Assembly: GCA_900466875.1 (NCBI GenBank)
Contig: UBNQ01000020.1
Span: 186,001-250,000 of the forward strand
Direction: 5' to 3'
Source of the DNA: Hyphomicrobiales bacterium
GTDB taxonomy: Bacteria; Pseudomonadota; Alphaproteobacteria; Rhizobiales; Rhizobiaceae
Length of the DNA stretch: 64,000 nucleotides
The translations under genes and the position numbers were made by a program. The number at the start of each line of letters is the position of its first letter. Positions within the stretch are counted from its first letter, which is position 1. Shown here piece by piece: positions 17,988-26,851 of the stretch. Under the pieces are notes generated by a model, which did no database searches, had not been told where the DNA came from, and worked only from the letters and a program-made list of their open reading frames with translations.

Positions 17988-18334
17988 TGGCCAGGATCCT
18001 GATCGTCGAGGACGAAATGCTGGTCGCAATGCTCATCGAGGACACGGTGCTCGACCTTGGTCATCAGGTCATCGGGCCGGCGATGCGGCTCGAAACGGCG
18101 ATGAGCGTGGCGGCAAGCGAAGATATCGACTTTGCCATCCTCGACATCAACCTCGCTGGAAAACAGTCGTTCCCTGTCGCGGATCAACTCACGGAACGGG
18201 GCATCCCGTTCATGTTTGCCAGTGGTTACGGCGCGGCGGGGTTGGCCGATCCGTATCGGGAAGCCGCTATTTTGCAGAAGCCATTCTCGCCCGAGCAGAT
18301 CGCCAGCGCTCTGAGCCGGCGTCTCCCCTGCTGA
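17987..18334 (+). CDS. Single-domain response regulator with a FATGUY-type motif
   Basis: The 115-residue protein is a lone receiver domain: acidic pair ED near residues 8-9, phosphorylation Asp D53 (AILDINL), and K100 in ILQKPF. Residues 76-84 read PFMFASGYG, close to the PFxFATG[G/Y] signature of the FATGUY regulators (SdrG-like) that relay phosphate between HWE kinases and the PhyR stress switch. It has no output domain, so it acts by phosphorelay or protein binding. GGAAGG precedes the ATG, which overlaps the kinase stop. Its stop codon directly abuts the stop of the converging kinase gene. Confidence 0.85.
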   Translation: MARILIVEDEMLVAMLIEDTVLDLGHQVIGPAMRLETAMSVAASEDIDFAILDINLAGKQSFPVADQLTERGIPFMFASGYGAAGLADPYREAAILQKPFSPEQIASALSRRLPC

Positions 18335-20491
18335 TCAACTGTCTATGGGTTGCGTCTCGATATTGGAGAATTTGGCGACAAAGCTAAGCAGCAATCCTTC
18401 AGGGTTGTAGGCAACACTGACCGAGCCGAGGGCCCCGAGGCTGGACTTGATCAGCCTAGATCCGAACCCGACCCGTTCAGGCGCTACAATCGTCGGGCCA
18501 CCAACTTCCCGCCATGTAAAGTCGAGATGATTAACCCCGTCGATCGACTTGATAGCCCATGCGATCTCCACCTGTCCGGTCGTGTTCGACAGCGCGCCGT
18601 ATTTGACAGCATTGGTCAGCAGCTCATGGGTCACCAGCCCGAGCGACAGTGCCGCCTGCGGTGCAAGCGATACTGGCGGACCGGAAACAACGAGACGATC
18701 ATTGTCTTCCATGCCGATATTGCTGGCCGTCATCTCGACAACATCACGGATCGAGGCGCTGACCCAGTTCGACTGCATGAGGACATCATGCGCTTTCGAC
18801 AACGCACCGATCCGCGACTGAAGTTTTTCGCCAGCCTCTTGCATGCTGCTGGCGCCCCGCAAAGATTGCGCGGCGATCGACTGGACGACAGCCAGCGTGT
18901 TTTTCACCCGGTGCGCCAGTTCATGCATGAGCAGACGTTGTGTTTCCTCGGCCTGCTTTCTTTCGGTGATTTCCACCGATGCCCCGGAAAACCGTACCGG
19001 CTTGCCAATATCATCATGGATCAGCCGTCCGCGCGCATGGACCCATCGAACCCCGCCGTCCGGCTGCAGGATGCGATACTCGTTAGAGAAGCTTTCCTGC
19101 CCCGCAAATAGCCGGTCGAGTTCGGCTTGGAACTCCGGCATGTCGTCCGGATGGAAATTCTTGATGTAGTCCTCAAGGGGCGCCCCAGCTGCGGCACGCT
19201 CGGGCGGAACCGTATATATTTCCGCGAAATTTGGGTCGGCGTAGATCAGGTTGGTTTCAAGATCCCAGTCCCAGATGCCGACCATGCTGGAGGCGCCGAG
19301 CGCGAGGCTGAGACGCTCTTCACTTCGGCCAAGCCGTTCCTCGACGCGCTTTATGTCGCTGATGTCGAGGGAAATACCCGACATTGCAGTCACGCGGCCG
19401 TCCTTGTCGGCCAGGGGCTGACCACGAACCAAAAGCCATGCAGTATTGTCGTCACGCTGAATGCGGTACTGGATGTCGAACTCACCTCCGTTATCGACCG
19501 CCGTTTGCATGGCTGCCTGCAGCCCCTCACGATCATCAGGATGGATCGCCTCAAGGACGCCGTCATAAGTCAGTGTCCGGTCTGGCGGGCATCCGTAGTT
19601 CTGCTTGCAGATATCGGAGCATTCCATGTCACCGCTCGGAAGGTCGAGATGCCAGTAGCCGAGACGACCAGCAGTCAGGGTCAGACGCAACCGCCGCTCG
19701 TTTTCCGTAGCAATTTCTTCGGCGACCCTTGTGGCCGTGATGTCGCGCGAGACCGACAATATCCGTTCTGGCTTTCCGTCTGGCCCGAACATCGGCGAGA
19801 CCTGCACGTCCCACCATTTTCCGGTCCCCTTCATCGTGTTGGCAAACCCGATAAATCGAGCGCTTTCGCCCGCTTTGGCAGAAGCGACCGCCGCCTTGGC
19901 CGCAGTATTTCCATCACGCTGCCAGAAGTCTGGCCAGGGGCAACCGGCGATCTTGTTGAAGTCGTCGACCTCCATCACGCGCATCCCGCCTTCCGACATG
20001 AATGTCAGGTTGGCGTCGAGGTCGAGGACCTTGATGCAATCGTCAGAGGAAAAAAGAACCTTATGCATGAATTCGGCGTCGGCGCGTCGGCGCTCTTCTT
20101 CCTGCCGTTGTTTCGTACGGTCGCGAAGAACCTTGATGAAACCATGCACCGCATCGTTCTCGTCGCGCAAAGCCATCATTTCGCCAGAGGCCCAGAAACG
20201 GGTTCCATCCTGTCGGATATGCCAGCGCTCGTCGTTGCCGCGGCCTTTGCCGAGAGCCGAAGCCATTTCTTTTTCCGGAACTCCGTCTGCGCGATCTTCC
20301 GGGGTGAAGAAGATATCGGCAGGCTTGCCAAGCATCTCTTCCTCGTCCCAGCCGAGGATCAGCCGCGCACCCTCGTTCCATGTCGTGACCCGGCCATCAC
20401 GATCCATCGAGATGATGGCGTAGTCGATCGCGCTGTCGATAATCGATTGGAGCAGCCGCTCCCGAGGCAAGGAAGGATGGTCCGAGATCAA
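18335..20491 (-). CDS. HWE-family histidine kinase with four PAS domains
   Basis: The 718-residue protein has four consecutive PAS/PAC units (about 13-130, 140-262, 265-385 and 390-510), then an HWE kinase core with H527 in ELAHRVKNTL, the WxE motif in FTWREVGGP and GFGSRLIK. No membrane segment is visible, so it is a soluble sensor; bound ligands are not predictable. The start is TTG at 20491, supported by GAGGAG seven bases upstream; no in-frame ATG lies close by. It is 87 bp downstream of the RHH-hybrid kinase on the same strand and may be cotranscribed with it. Confidence 0.85.
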   Translation of the reverse strand: MISDHPSLPRERLLQSIIDSAIDYAIISMDRDGRVTTWNEGARLILGWDEEEMLGKPADIFFTPEDRADGVPEKEMASALGKGRGNDERWHIRQDGTRFWASGEMMALRDENDAVHGFIKVLRDRTKQRQEEERRRADAEFMHKVLFSSDDCIKVLDLDANLTFMSEGGMRVMEVDDFNKIAGCPWPDFWQRDGNTAAKAAVASAKAGESARFIGFANTMKGTGKWWDVQVSPMFGPDGKPERILSVSRDITATRVAEEIATENERRLRLTLTAGRLGYWHLDLPSGDMECSDICKQNYGCPPDRTLTYDGVLEAIHPDDREGLQAAMQTAVDNGGEFDIQYRIQRDDNTAWLLVRGQPLADKDGRVTAMSGISLDISDIKRVEERLGRSEERLSLALGASSMVGIWDWDLETNLIYADPNFAEIYTVPPERAAAGAPLEDYIKNFHPDDMPEFQAELDRLFAGQESFSNEYRILQPDGGVRWVHARGRLIHDDIGKPVRFSGASVEITERKQAEETQRLLMHELAHRVKNTLAVVQSIAAQSLRGASSMQEAGEKLQSRIGALSKAHDVLMQSNWVSASIRDVVEMTASNIGMEDNDRLVVSGPPVSLAPQAALSLGLVTHELLTNAVKYGALSNTTGQVEIAWAIKSIDGVNHLDFTWREVGGPTIVAPERVGFGSRLIKSSLGALGSVSVAYNPEGLLLSFVAKFSNIETQPIDS

Positions 20492-20578
20492 TTGGCATCT
20501 CCTCTCGACCGGGCCCCGGCGCGAGCGTACTCAACGGATGGTGCAACTATGTCCGCTCTCTCCGACATGGCCTGGATC

Positions 20579-23500
20579 CTAGACTTCTTCCTGTTCGTTA
20601 TCGGGCGCCTGACGGCTACCGACGAGATCGCTCCGTCCGGTTCCACCGCGAGCTTCGGCGATTGCCGCAGCCAACCGTCGAGCATCATAAGGCTTTGCCA
20701 GAACGACGGCCCCGGTCTCTCCCCTCACCGCACCCGGATCCCCGGTTGCGTAAATGATCACCGCGGATGGCTTGATAGATCGCGCCTTGGCCGCCAGTTC
20801 CGGACCCGATGCGCCCGGCAGGTTGACGTCGGTCACAAGGACATCCACTGGTGCAGTCTGCAAGGCCGTGATTGCGTCCTCGGCACTTGCTGCTTCGACC
20901 ACAACGAAACCTGCATCGTTCAGCATATCGGCGGTTGTCATGCGGATGAGATGATCGTCCTCGACCAGCAGCACCGTCAGACGATCCACGTTCTCATGTG
21001 GGCCTGGTGCCGGTGCGGAGACAGGATCGGGCTGAATTTGCGCAGGTTTTGGCTTAAGCGCGACCACCCGCTGCTTCTGGTTTGCCAACACATGCCGGAA
21101 CTTTCGAGCAAGTGCTTCTCGGGTGTAAGGTTTCGACAGGAGTTCGACGCCTGCATCGAGCTTGCCGCCATGGACGATCGAGTTTTCCGTGTAGCCTGAC
21201 GTGAACAGCACGGCGATATCGGGAAGCCTTTCCTTGGCTTTGCGTGCAAGCTCGGGGCTTTTGAGCGTGCCGGGCATGACAACGTCGGTGAACAGCAGGT
21301 CGATCGGAATGCCGCTGTCGATGACTGTCAACGCGCTCGCGGCGTCCACAGCCTTCAACGTCCGGTAGCCGAGATCGGTCAGCAGCGCGATCACGGTGTC
21401 GCGCACCTCGGCATCATCCTCGACAACCAGCACCGTTTCCGTGCCACCGACGATCGGTCCATTATCGACAACAACCTCGACGTCTTCCGCCTGAAGCGCA
21501 CGCGGCAGGTAGAGTTTGATCGTCGTGCCATGCCCAACTTCGGAATAGATTTTGACGTGACCGCCGGACTGTTTGACGAAGCCATAGACCATCGAAAGCC
21601 CAAGTCCCGAGCCCTTCCCTTCCGCCTTCGTGGAAAAGAACGGCTCGAACACTTTCTCGATGATCTCGCGCGGCATGCCGGAACCCGTATCGGTAACCGC
21701 CATCATGACGTATTGGCCGGGTGTCACCTCTTCATGCGCACGCGCATAGGCATCGTCGAGATGCGCGTTGGAGAGCTCGATCGTCAGCTTGCCGGCGCCC
21801 TGCATCGCGTCGCGAGCGTTGATGGCCAAATTCAGAAGCGCATTTTCGATCTGGTTCGGATCGATGAATGTGTTCCAGAGGCCACCACCGACGACCGTCT
21901 CGACTTCGACAGCTTCGCCAATCGCGCGCCGGATCATGTCATCCATGTCGCGCACAAAGCGGCTGATATTGACGACTTTCGGCTCAAGTGCCTGGCGTCG
22001 GCCGAAGGCCAGAAGCTGGCTGGCGAGTTTTGATCCGCGCGAGACACCGGCCATCGCGTTGGCGATCTTGGTCTCGGCACGATCGTTGCCAACCACTTCC
22101 TTGGACAGAAGCTGGAGATTGCCGGAGACGACCTGCAGCAGATTGTTGAAGTCATGGGCCACGCCGCCGGTCAGCTTGCCGATGGTTTCCATCTTCTGTG
22201 ACTGGGCCAGCTTGGCTTCCGCCTGGCGCCGTTCGCCGATTTCGGCGATGACGCGGGCTTCGAGATTTTCGTTGAGCTGACGGAGCTGCTCTTCGGCACG
22301 CTCACGATGGCCAACCTGCCGCGCCAAAGCTTCCGCATGTTCACGCAAGGCCTCTTCGGCGGCGCGCTGGTGGGTAATGTCGGTATGGACGCCGACCCAC
22401 TCGACGATCGAACCGTCCGATCGCAGGATTGGAAGTGCCCGGATCATGAAGCGTCGCCAGGTGTCGTCATGGCGACGGACACGATGCTCGTAGACGAACA
22501 TCATTTTGGATGCGACCGCTTCCTCCCAGGCTGATACGGTACCACCGACATCTTCCGGGTGAACGGCGTTCGCCCAGCCAAATCCCTGATACTCTTCGTA
22601 AGCCTGGCCGGTCAGCGACGCCCATGCCGGCTGCTCGCCGAGCATCTGGCCATCGGCGCTGTTGGTCCAGAGGACGCCATGCATCGCATCCATGGCCGTG
22701 CGGAAGCGACCGTTGCTGGCGGCGAGTTGAGCTTCGCGAACGGCGCGTTCCTCGACGTCGATCCCGAGGATATAAACTCCCGGGACGGAGCCATCGGCTG
22801 CAACATGAGGAACGTAGCGGATCTCCATTCGCCGCGGCGCGCTCCCTGCATGCGGGATGGCGACCTCGGCGGAAAAGGTTTCGCCCGCGAGCGCGCGATC
22901 CAGATCCGGCCTGCGGTTCTCGTAAGCCTTCTCGCCAATGATCTCGACGACAGGCCGTCCCACCAGATCCTCAGGCTTTGTCCCAAACCAGTGCTCGTAG
23001 GTCGCATTGGCAAAACCATAGCGATGCTCACGGTCGACATACGAGATCAGCATTGGCACCGCGTCTGTGACACGTCGGAGCTCGGCGGCGCTCGCCGCAA
23101 TCCTTGCTTCCATCTGTGAACGATCGCTGTTGTCGACGACCGTGCAAAGAACCCCGCCGATCGATCCGTCTGCCTCATAAACCGGGGTGTAGAAGAGGTC
23201 GAAAATGAATGTCTTCGCCACACCGTCGCGGACCAGCGTCATCGGCTGATCGCGGTAGGAGCGCAGCTCGCCGCGATGACCGGCCTCCAGCATCTCCCGG
23301 TTCCAGTCCCAGATTTCCGGCCAGATGCCGGGCACCGTGCCGCCCAATGCCGCCGGGTGGTTTGGACCCGCGATCTCGCTGTAGCGGTCGTTGTAAATCA
23401 TGACGTGGCTATCGCCCCACATCAGGACCTTGGCGACCGGGGAATTGACGACATTGGCAACCGTCGTCCTGAGTTCGACCGACCAGGTTTGCATTGGGCC

Positions 23501-23731
23501 CAAGGCAGTGGATGCCCAGTCATGGGCACGAATGATCTGCCCGCACTCGCCGCCGCCGATCGGCCATACCGCTGGCAACGGCCGAGCGGCACTTGCGCCG
23601 TCCCGAAGGGTTCGCAACGCCGCGCGGACAACCTCGCTGGCATTGGTGTAATCACCGGACGCAAGGCAGTCGTTGATAAAGCCTTCCAGTTCGGAAGTGA
23701 GCGAAACGTTGCGAGACAGTCTATTGGTCAT
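20579..23731 (-). CDS. Hybrid histidine kinase with an N-terminal ParD-like ribbon-helix-helix domain
   Basis: The 1050-residue protein begins with about 44 residues that read like a ParD/CopG antitoxin (RNVSLTSELEGFI, then NASEVVRAALRTLRD). It continues in frame into a PAS-like sensor (about 62-200), PAS domains at about 215-330 and 340-455, a coiled coil (456-515), a DHp domain with H526 in GGVAHDFNNLL, an ATPase domain (DTGSGM, GKGSGLGLSMV) and two receiver domains (VLVVEDDAEVRD and VLLVEDDHLIRM, each with TDVxxPG phosphorylation sites). The RHH fold normally binds DNA or a toxin, so its fusion to a kinase is odd. The ATG at 23731 has only a weak ribosome site; a start after the RHH part cannot be excluded. 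Confidence 0.85.
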   Translation of the reverse strand: MTNRLSRNVSLTSELEGFINDCLASGDYTNASEVVRAALRTLRDGASAARPLPAVWPIGGGECGQIIRAHDWASTALGPMQTWSVELRTTVANVVNSPVAKVLMWGDSHVMIYNDRYSEIAGPNHPAALGGTVPGIWPEIWDWNREMLEAGHRGELRSYRDQPMTLVRDGVAKTFIFDLFYTPVYEADGSIGGVLCTVVDNSDRSQMEARIAASAAELRRVTDAVPMLISYVDREHRYGFANATYEHWFGTKPEDLVGRPVVEIIGEKAYENRRPDLDRALAGETFSAEVAIPHAGSAPRRMEIRYVPHVAADGSVPGVYILGIDVEERAVREAQLAASNGRFRTAMDAMHGVLWTNSADGQMLGEQPAWASLTGQAYEEYQGFGWANAVHPEDVGGTVSAWEEAVASKMMFVYEHRVRRHDDTWRRFMIRALPILRSDGSIVEWVGVHTDITHQRAAEEALREHAEALARQVGHRERAEEQLRQLNENLEARVIAEIGERRQAEAKLAQSQKMETIGKLTGGVAHDFNNLLQVVSGNLQLLSKEVVGNDRAETKIANAMAGVSRGSKLASQLLAFGRRQALEPKVVNISRFVRDMDDMIRRAIGEAVEVETVVGGGLWNTFIDPNQIENALLNLAINARDAMQGAGKLTIELSNAHLDDAYARAHEEVTPGQYVMMAVTDTGSGMPREIIEKVFEPFFSTKAEGKGSGLGLSMVYGFVKQSGGHVKIYSEVGHGTTIKLYLPRALQAEDVEVVVDNGPIVGGTETVLVVEDDAEVRDTVIALLTDLGYRTLKAVDAASALTVIDSGIPIDLLFTDVVMPGTLKSPELARKAKERLPDIAVLFTSGYTENSIVHGGKLDAGVELLSKPYTREALARKFRHVLANQKQRVVALKPKPAQIQPDPVSAPAPGPHENVDRLTVLLVEDDHLIRMTTADMLNDAGFVVVEAASAEDAITALQTAPVDVLVTDVNLPGASGPELAAKARSIKPSAVIIYATGDPGAVRGETGAVVLAKPYDARRLAAAIAEARGGTGRSDLVGSRQAPDNEQEEV

Positions 23732-23752
23732 GGTTTCTGCTCGCAGGTTGCG

Positions 23753-23781
23753 TAGCCTGTGTCAACAACTGACACAGGCTA
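23753..23781. promoter_or_regulatory. Perfect palindrome upstream of the RHH-kinase gene
   Basis: TAGCCTGTGTCA (23753-23764) is inverted exactly at 23770-23781 around ACAAC. It starts 22 bases before the RHH-kinase start and lies in the divergent region shared with a response regulator. A 12-bp perfect arm makes chance unlikely. It could be the operator bound by the kinase's own RHH domain, or a leader stem. Confidence 0.6.
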
Positions 23782-23883
23782 GTCTGGAAATCCCTCATAT
23801 ACAGCCAGGAGTTTCGATACAAAATTGCAGTGCGACATCTCTCTACGCGCATAAATCGCAGCGAGCTCGTTGAACACTGACAA

Positions 23884-23908
23884 GGAACACCTGGCAACTC
23901 CGGGCGTT
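23884..23908 (+). promoter_or_regulatory. Sigma EcfG-type promoter of a response regulator
   Basis: GGAAC (23884-23888), 16 bases, CGTT (23905-23908) is a perfect consensus match. The transcript would start about 40 bases before the ATG at 23953. Confidence 0.75.
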
Positions 23909-23952
23909 CGGCCTATACCAGCCAACGTATGGCGACCCACGAGAGAAGAAAA

Positions 23953-24354
23953 ATGCCGTACAATGTCCTCATCGTCGAAGACCAGCCAATTCTCGCTATG
24001 GGTGTCGAAGATGCCGTCGAAGCACTTGGACATTGCACGATCGGAATCGCCAGCAATGCAACCGACGCGCTGAAATATCTCGACACCGCAGACATCGCCC
24101 TGGTCGACGTCAACCTTGATGATGGCGCCACCGGTCCCGACATCGGACGACAGATGGCCAACGCCAATGTCGCAGTGCTGTTTATGACCAGCGATCCTTC
24201 GGCACTCGGAGCCGGCGTCCGGAATACGCTCGGCGTCATGGAAAAGCCGATGATGGATCTGGAGATGATAGAAGCGATTCAGTTCGTCGCTGACTACCGA
24301 TCCGGAACATCCGTGCCTGTTGCACCCAAGAAACTAAAAATCTTCGCTCACTGA
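23953..24354 (+). CDS. Single-domain response regulator
   Basis: The 133-residue protein is one receiver domain: acidic pair near residues 9-10 (VLIVEDQ), D52 in ALVDVNLDD, the LFMTSD strand with the conserved Thr/Ser, and Lys in VMEKPMM. No output domain is present. The ATG at 23953 is used because GAGAAGAA lies before it and the fold begins at once; an earlier in-frame ATG adds eight unrelated residues. A perfect EcfG promoter precedes it, so it is probably made under general stress. It lies between the RHH-hybrid kinase and a GAF/PAS HWE kinase, either of which could be its partner. Confidence 0.85.
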   Translation: MPYNVLIVEDQPILAMGVEDAVEALGHCTIGIASNATDALKYLDTADIALVDVNLDDGATGPDIGRQMANANVAVLFMTSDPSALGAGVRNTLGVMEKPMMDLEMIEAIQFVADYRSGTSVPVAPKKLKIFAH

Positions 24355-24433
24355 TCGATTCAAGGCCAGGCAAAGCTTCTGTCCCCTTTTTTATCTGAAG
24401 GCAGGCCGCTATGTTTCGATCATCGCTGTTGGT

Positions 24434-25951
24434 GTGGCGGGGACTGGTCAATTGGATGGAATGGGCGTGAAGCAGATCAACTGGGATGAAACCGAACGTT
24501 CGGCCGCGCTCCACTCCTACGACATGCTCGACACACCACGCGAGCAGGATTTCGATGATCTCGCCAAGGTCGCGTCCGAGTTTTGCGCAGCGCCGATTGC
24601 GGTGGTCAACCTTGTCGACAGTACCCGCCAGTTCTTCAAGGCGGAAGTCGGGCTCGGGGTTCGCGAGACACCACTCGAAACAGGCTTCTGTCAGCACGCG
24701 ATCTTGTCCGAAGATATCCTCGTCATTCCCGACGCCACCAAGGATCACCGTTTCGACTGCAATCCGCTGGTCACCGGCGAGCCGGGGCTTAGGGCCTATG
24801 CTGGCGCTCTGCTGAAATCACCGGAAGGCTTGCCGATCGGCACGGTCTGCGTCCTGGACTACCAGCCGCGCGAGTTCACGCATGCCCAGGTGGAAATGCT
24901 GCGCTTCCTGGCACGCCAGGCAATGGCCCAACTCGAACTGCGCAGAACCGTCGCTCAGCAGAGACAGCTTTTGCGCCGCGCCCGGTCAGCGGAACGCGAA
25001 AAGGCCAACTTCGAGCGCGTTGTCCGGCAGGCCTCCGATTTTATCGGCATGGCGGATGCGCATGGTCACGTGCTGTTCTTGAATGATGCCGCGCGCGCTT
25101 TGGTCGGATTGGCCGCTGACGAGGTGCTCCGCACCTCGATCTGGGACTATATTGCCGAAGAACATCATCAAATTTTCCGGGAAGACGTCATCCCGCTGAT
25201 CCGCGCCGGCGACAGCTGTGAGCGCGAATTGAGGCTTCGCCATTTTGGGTCAGGTGCGAGCGTTCCTGCGCTTTACTCGATATTTCCGATGCGTGACGAA
25301 ATAGGCGATCTCCTGGGCTATGGCTTCGTCAGCAAGGATATCTCGGAACGCAAGGCCGAAGAGCAGCGCCGAGCCGAGGTCATGGGCGAAGCCGCTCATC
25401 GCATCAAGAATACCCTGGCGGTCGTCCAGGCAATCGTCTCCCAGACGTTGAAAACGGCGACGTCACTTGATCAGGGGCGAGAAAGCATCTCAAGACGTGT
25501 TGCAGCACTCGCAAGCGCGCAGGATATCCTGACAGCCGCAGAAGGCTCTGTGGCGGACATCGTTGACGTGATTTCCAGCGCCATGGCACCGCACGACGGA
25601 GGTACCGGCCGCGTTACCATGGGCGGGCCGTCGCGCCTGCTGGCCGCATCCCAGGCTTTGGGTCTATCGCTCGCGCTCCACGAGCTAGCGACCAACGCTG
25701 CAAAATATGGTGCATTGTCTGGCGATGCCGGCAATGTCGGGATCGAATGGACCGTATCACCGGAGGGCGCGTTTATTCTCGAATGGATAGAGAGTGGTGG
25801 ACCGGCGGTTGCGACACCATCAGGCACGGGCTTCGGGTCGAAACTGATCAAGAAAATGGTGGCGCCCTATTTCCAGGGTGCCGCGACCTTGGACTTCCAT
25901 GCAGAAGGCGTTCGGTTTCGCCTTGAAGGCAAGCTAGCCGAAATGGTGTAA
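24434..25951 (+). CDS. GAF-PAS HWE-family histidine kinase
   Basis: The product (up to 505 residues) has a GAF domain (about 30-165), a linker coil, a PAS domain (about 190-310) and an HWE kinase core with H322 in GEAAHRIKNTL, WxE in LEWIESGGP, and GFGSKLIK. The farthest start is GTG at 24434; ATG at 24461, nine codons in, is equally possible and no ribosome site decides. No membrane segment is seen. It follows the EcfG-linked receiver gene by about 80 bp on the same strand and could be its cognate kinase. Confidence 0.85.
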   Translation: MAGTGQLDGMGVKQINWDETERSAALHSYDMLDTPREQDFDDLAKVASEFCAAPIAVVNLVDSTRQFFKAEVGLGVRETPLETGFCQHAILSEDILVIPDATKDHRFDCNPLVTGEPGLRAYAGALLKSPEGLPIGTVCVLDYQPREFTHAQVEMLRFLARQAMAQLELRRTVAQQRQLLRRARSAEREKANFERVVRQASDFIGMADAHGHVLFLNDAARALVGLAADEVLRTSIWDYIAEEHHQIFREDVIPLIRAGDSCERELRLRHFGSGASVPALYSIFPMRDEIGDLLGYGFVSKDISERKAEEQRRAEVMGEAAHRIKNTLAVVQAIVSQTLKTATSLDQGRESISRRVAALASAQDILTAAEGSVADIVDVISSAMAPHDGGTGRVTMGGPSRLLAASQALGLSLALHELATNAAKYGALSGDAGNVGIEWTVSPEGAFILEWIESGGPAVATPSGTGFGSKLIKKMVAPYFQGAATLDFHAEGVRFRLEGKLAEMV

Positions 25952-26046
25952 TGGCGCCTGGCTCGAACGCAGTTTACTTTGAGGCGCATCGAACCCTTGA
26001 GCTAGCTAGGGCGCTAACTGTCCATCTCAGACAGCTGGGCAGAGAA

Positions 26047-26079
26047 ACAAAAAGGCCGGGGCGAGACCGCACCGACCTT
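26047..26079 (-). terminator. Probable terminator after the DUF1236 gene
   Basis: On the minus strand AAGGTCGG (26072-26079) pairs with CCGGCCTT (26052-26059, one G-T pair) and is followed by a T run (complement of AAAAA). It is about 150 bases past the DUF1236 stop, so it would also end read-through from there. Confidence 0.5.
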
Positions 26080-26204
26080 CCTGATTATCGCTTGATCACC
26101 CCTGCCAGTCCATCCGTGGTCAGACGCTCGAAAGCGACACCACGCCGCAAGATGCACCTCTGGAGCAGTCTTCGGCGAGGGTCTCGACCCCAAGGTCGGG
26201 CAGC

Positions 26205-26224
26205 GGCCGGGCCAAAGCCCGGCC
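26205..26224. other. GC-rich hairpin just after the DUF1236 gene
   Basis: GGCCGGGC (26205-26212) and GCCCGGCC (26217-26224) form a perfect stem with a 4-base loop, 10 bases past the DUF1236 stop. No T run follows on either strand. Confidence 0.5.
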
Positions 26225-26234
26225 ATCTGTCAAA

Positions 26235-26630
26235 TCACTCGATGACCTGAACGACCCGGCGGGACGATGGTTCGACGATGACCCGCTGTTGGTTGACGAC
26301 AGCGTAGCCATATTTCGGATCCTCCGGGATCTGCTGCACGACAACTGTCTGTGGGAGAGGTTCGCCGACAACGACCCGTTCCTGAACGACCACGCGTTCA
26401 ACCGGCGCCGGGGCCTGGCGGACGTAGGTCACGACGCGCTCCGGCGGCGGATCGATTGCGGTGCCTGCGATGGCGCCGACGACGCCCCCAACGGCAGCTC
26501 CGATCGGCCCGCCAACCACAGCACCAGTCACCGCGCCGCCGGCAGCTCCGGTTACGGTTGAATTCTGAGCGAAAGCCGTACCTGCGGCAAGAACGGCCGC
26601 CACAACGAGCACAAGACGTTTAGTTGACAT
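26235..26630 (-). CDS. Secreted DUF1236-type protein
   Basis: The 131-residue protein has a Sec signal (MSTKRLVLVVAAVLAAGTAFA), a Gly/Ala-rich glycine-zipper-like stretch (about 28-62), a Val-rich repeat region (RVVVQERVVVGEP) and a C-terminal DUF1236 segment (PKYGYAVVNQQRVIVEP). Such proteins are periplasmic or envelope-associated and of unknown role. The ATG at 26630 is used because it starts the signal peptide and has GGGAGAG upstream. A perfect EcfG promoter lies 35 bases upstream, so envelope stress or stationary phase expression is likely. Confidence 0.8.
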   Translation of the reverse strand: MSTKRLVLVVAAVLAAGTAFAQNSTVTGAAGGAVTGAVVGGPIGAAVGGVVGAIAGTAIDPPPERVVTYVRQAPAPVERVVVQERVVVGEPLPQTVVVQQIPEDPKYGYAVVNQQRVIVEPSSRRVVQVIE

Positions 26631-26664
26631 GAATCTCTCCCTTGGCGCTTGAAGCGCGCTCAAC

Positions 26665-26689
26665 AACGCGGCTCCGACACGTCGGTTCC
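26665..26689 (-). promoter_or_regulatory. Sigma EcfG-type promoter of the DUF1236 gene
   Basis: On the minus strand GGAAC (26685-26689), 16 bases, CGTT (26665-26668): a perfect consensus match, well placed for the gene starting at 26630. Confidence 0.75.
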
Positions 26690-26851
26690 GGTAACCGCTG
26701 AGTGGGCTGCATTCTTCATGCGCGGGAGCTTTTTGGCGTGGATCCCATCCCACACGTTCGTACGCAGCATGGCGCATGCGGAACCGGATGAGGCGCGGGG
26801 CATTAGAGCACCATTCCGCCATACTCTTATTCCTGGAAGTTGAGGTATTGA

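Noticed and set aside
19127-21199. 690-codon plus-strand frame over two kinase genes
   Set aside because: It is antisense to two well-supported kinases and spans the gap between them, so it is a composition artefact.
26780-26804. GGAAC-N16-CATT upstream of the 95-residue hypothetical gene
   Set aside because: One mismatch in the -10 element; mentioned with the gene but not called as a promoter.
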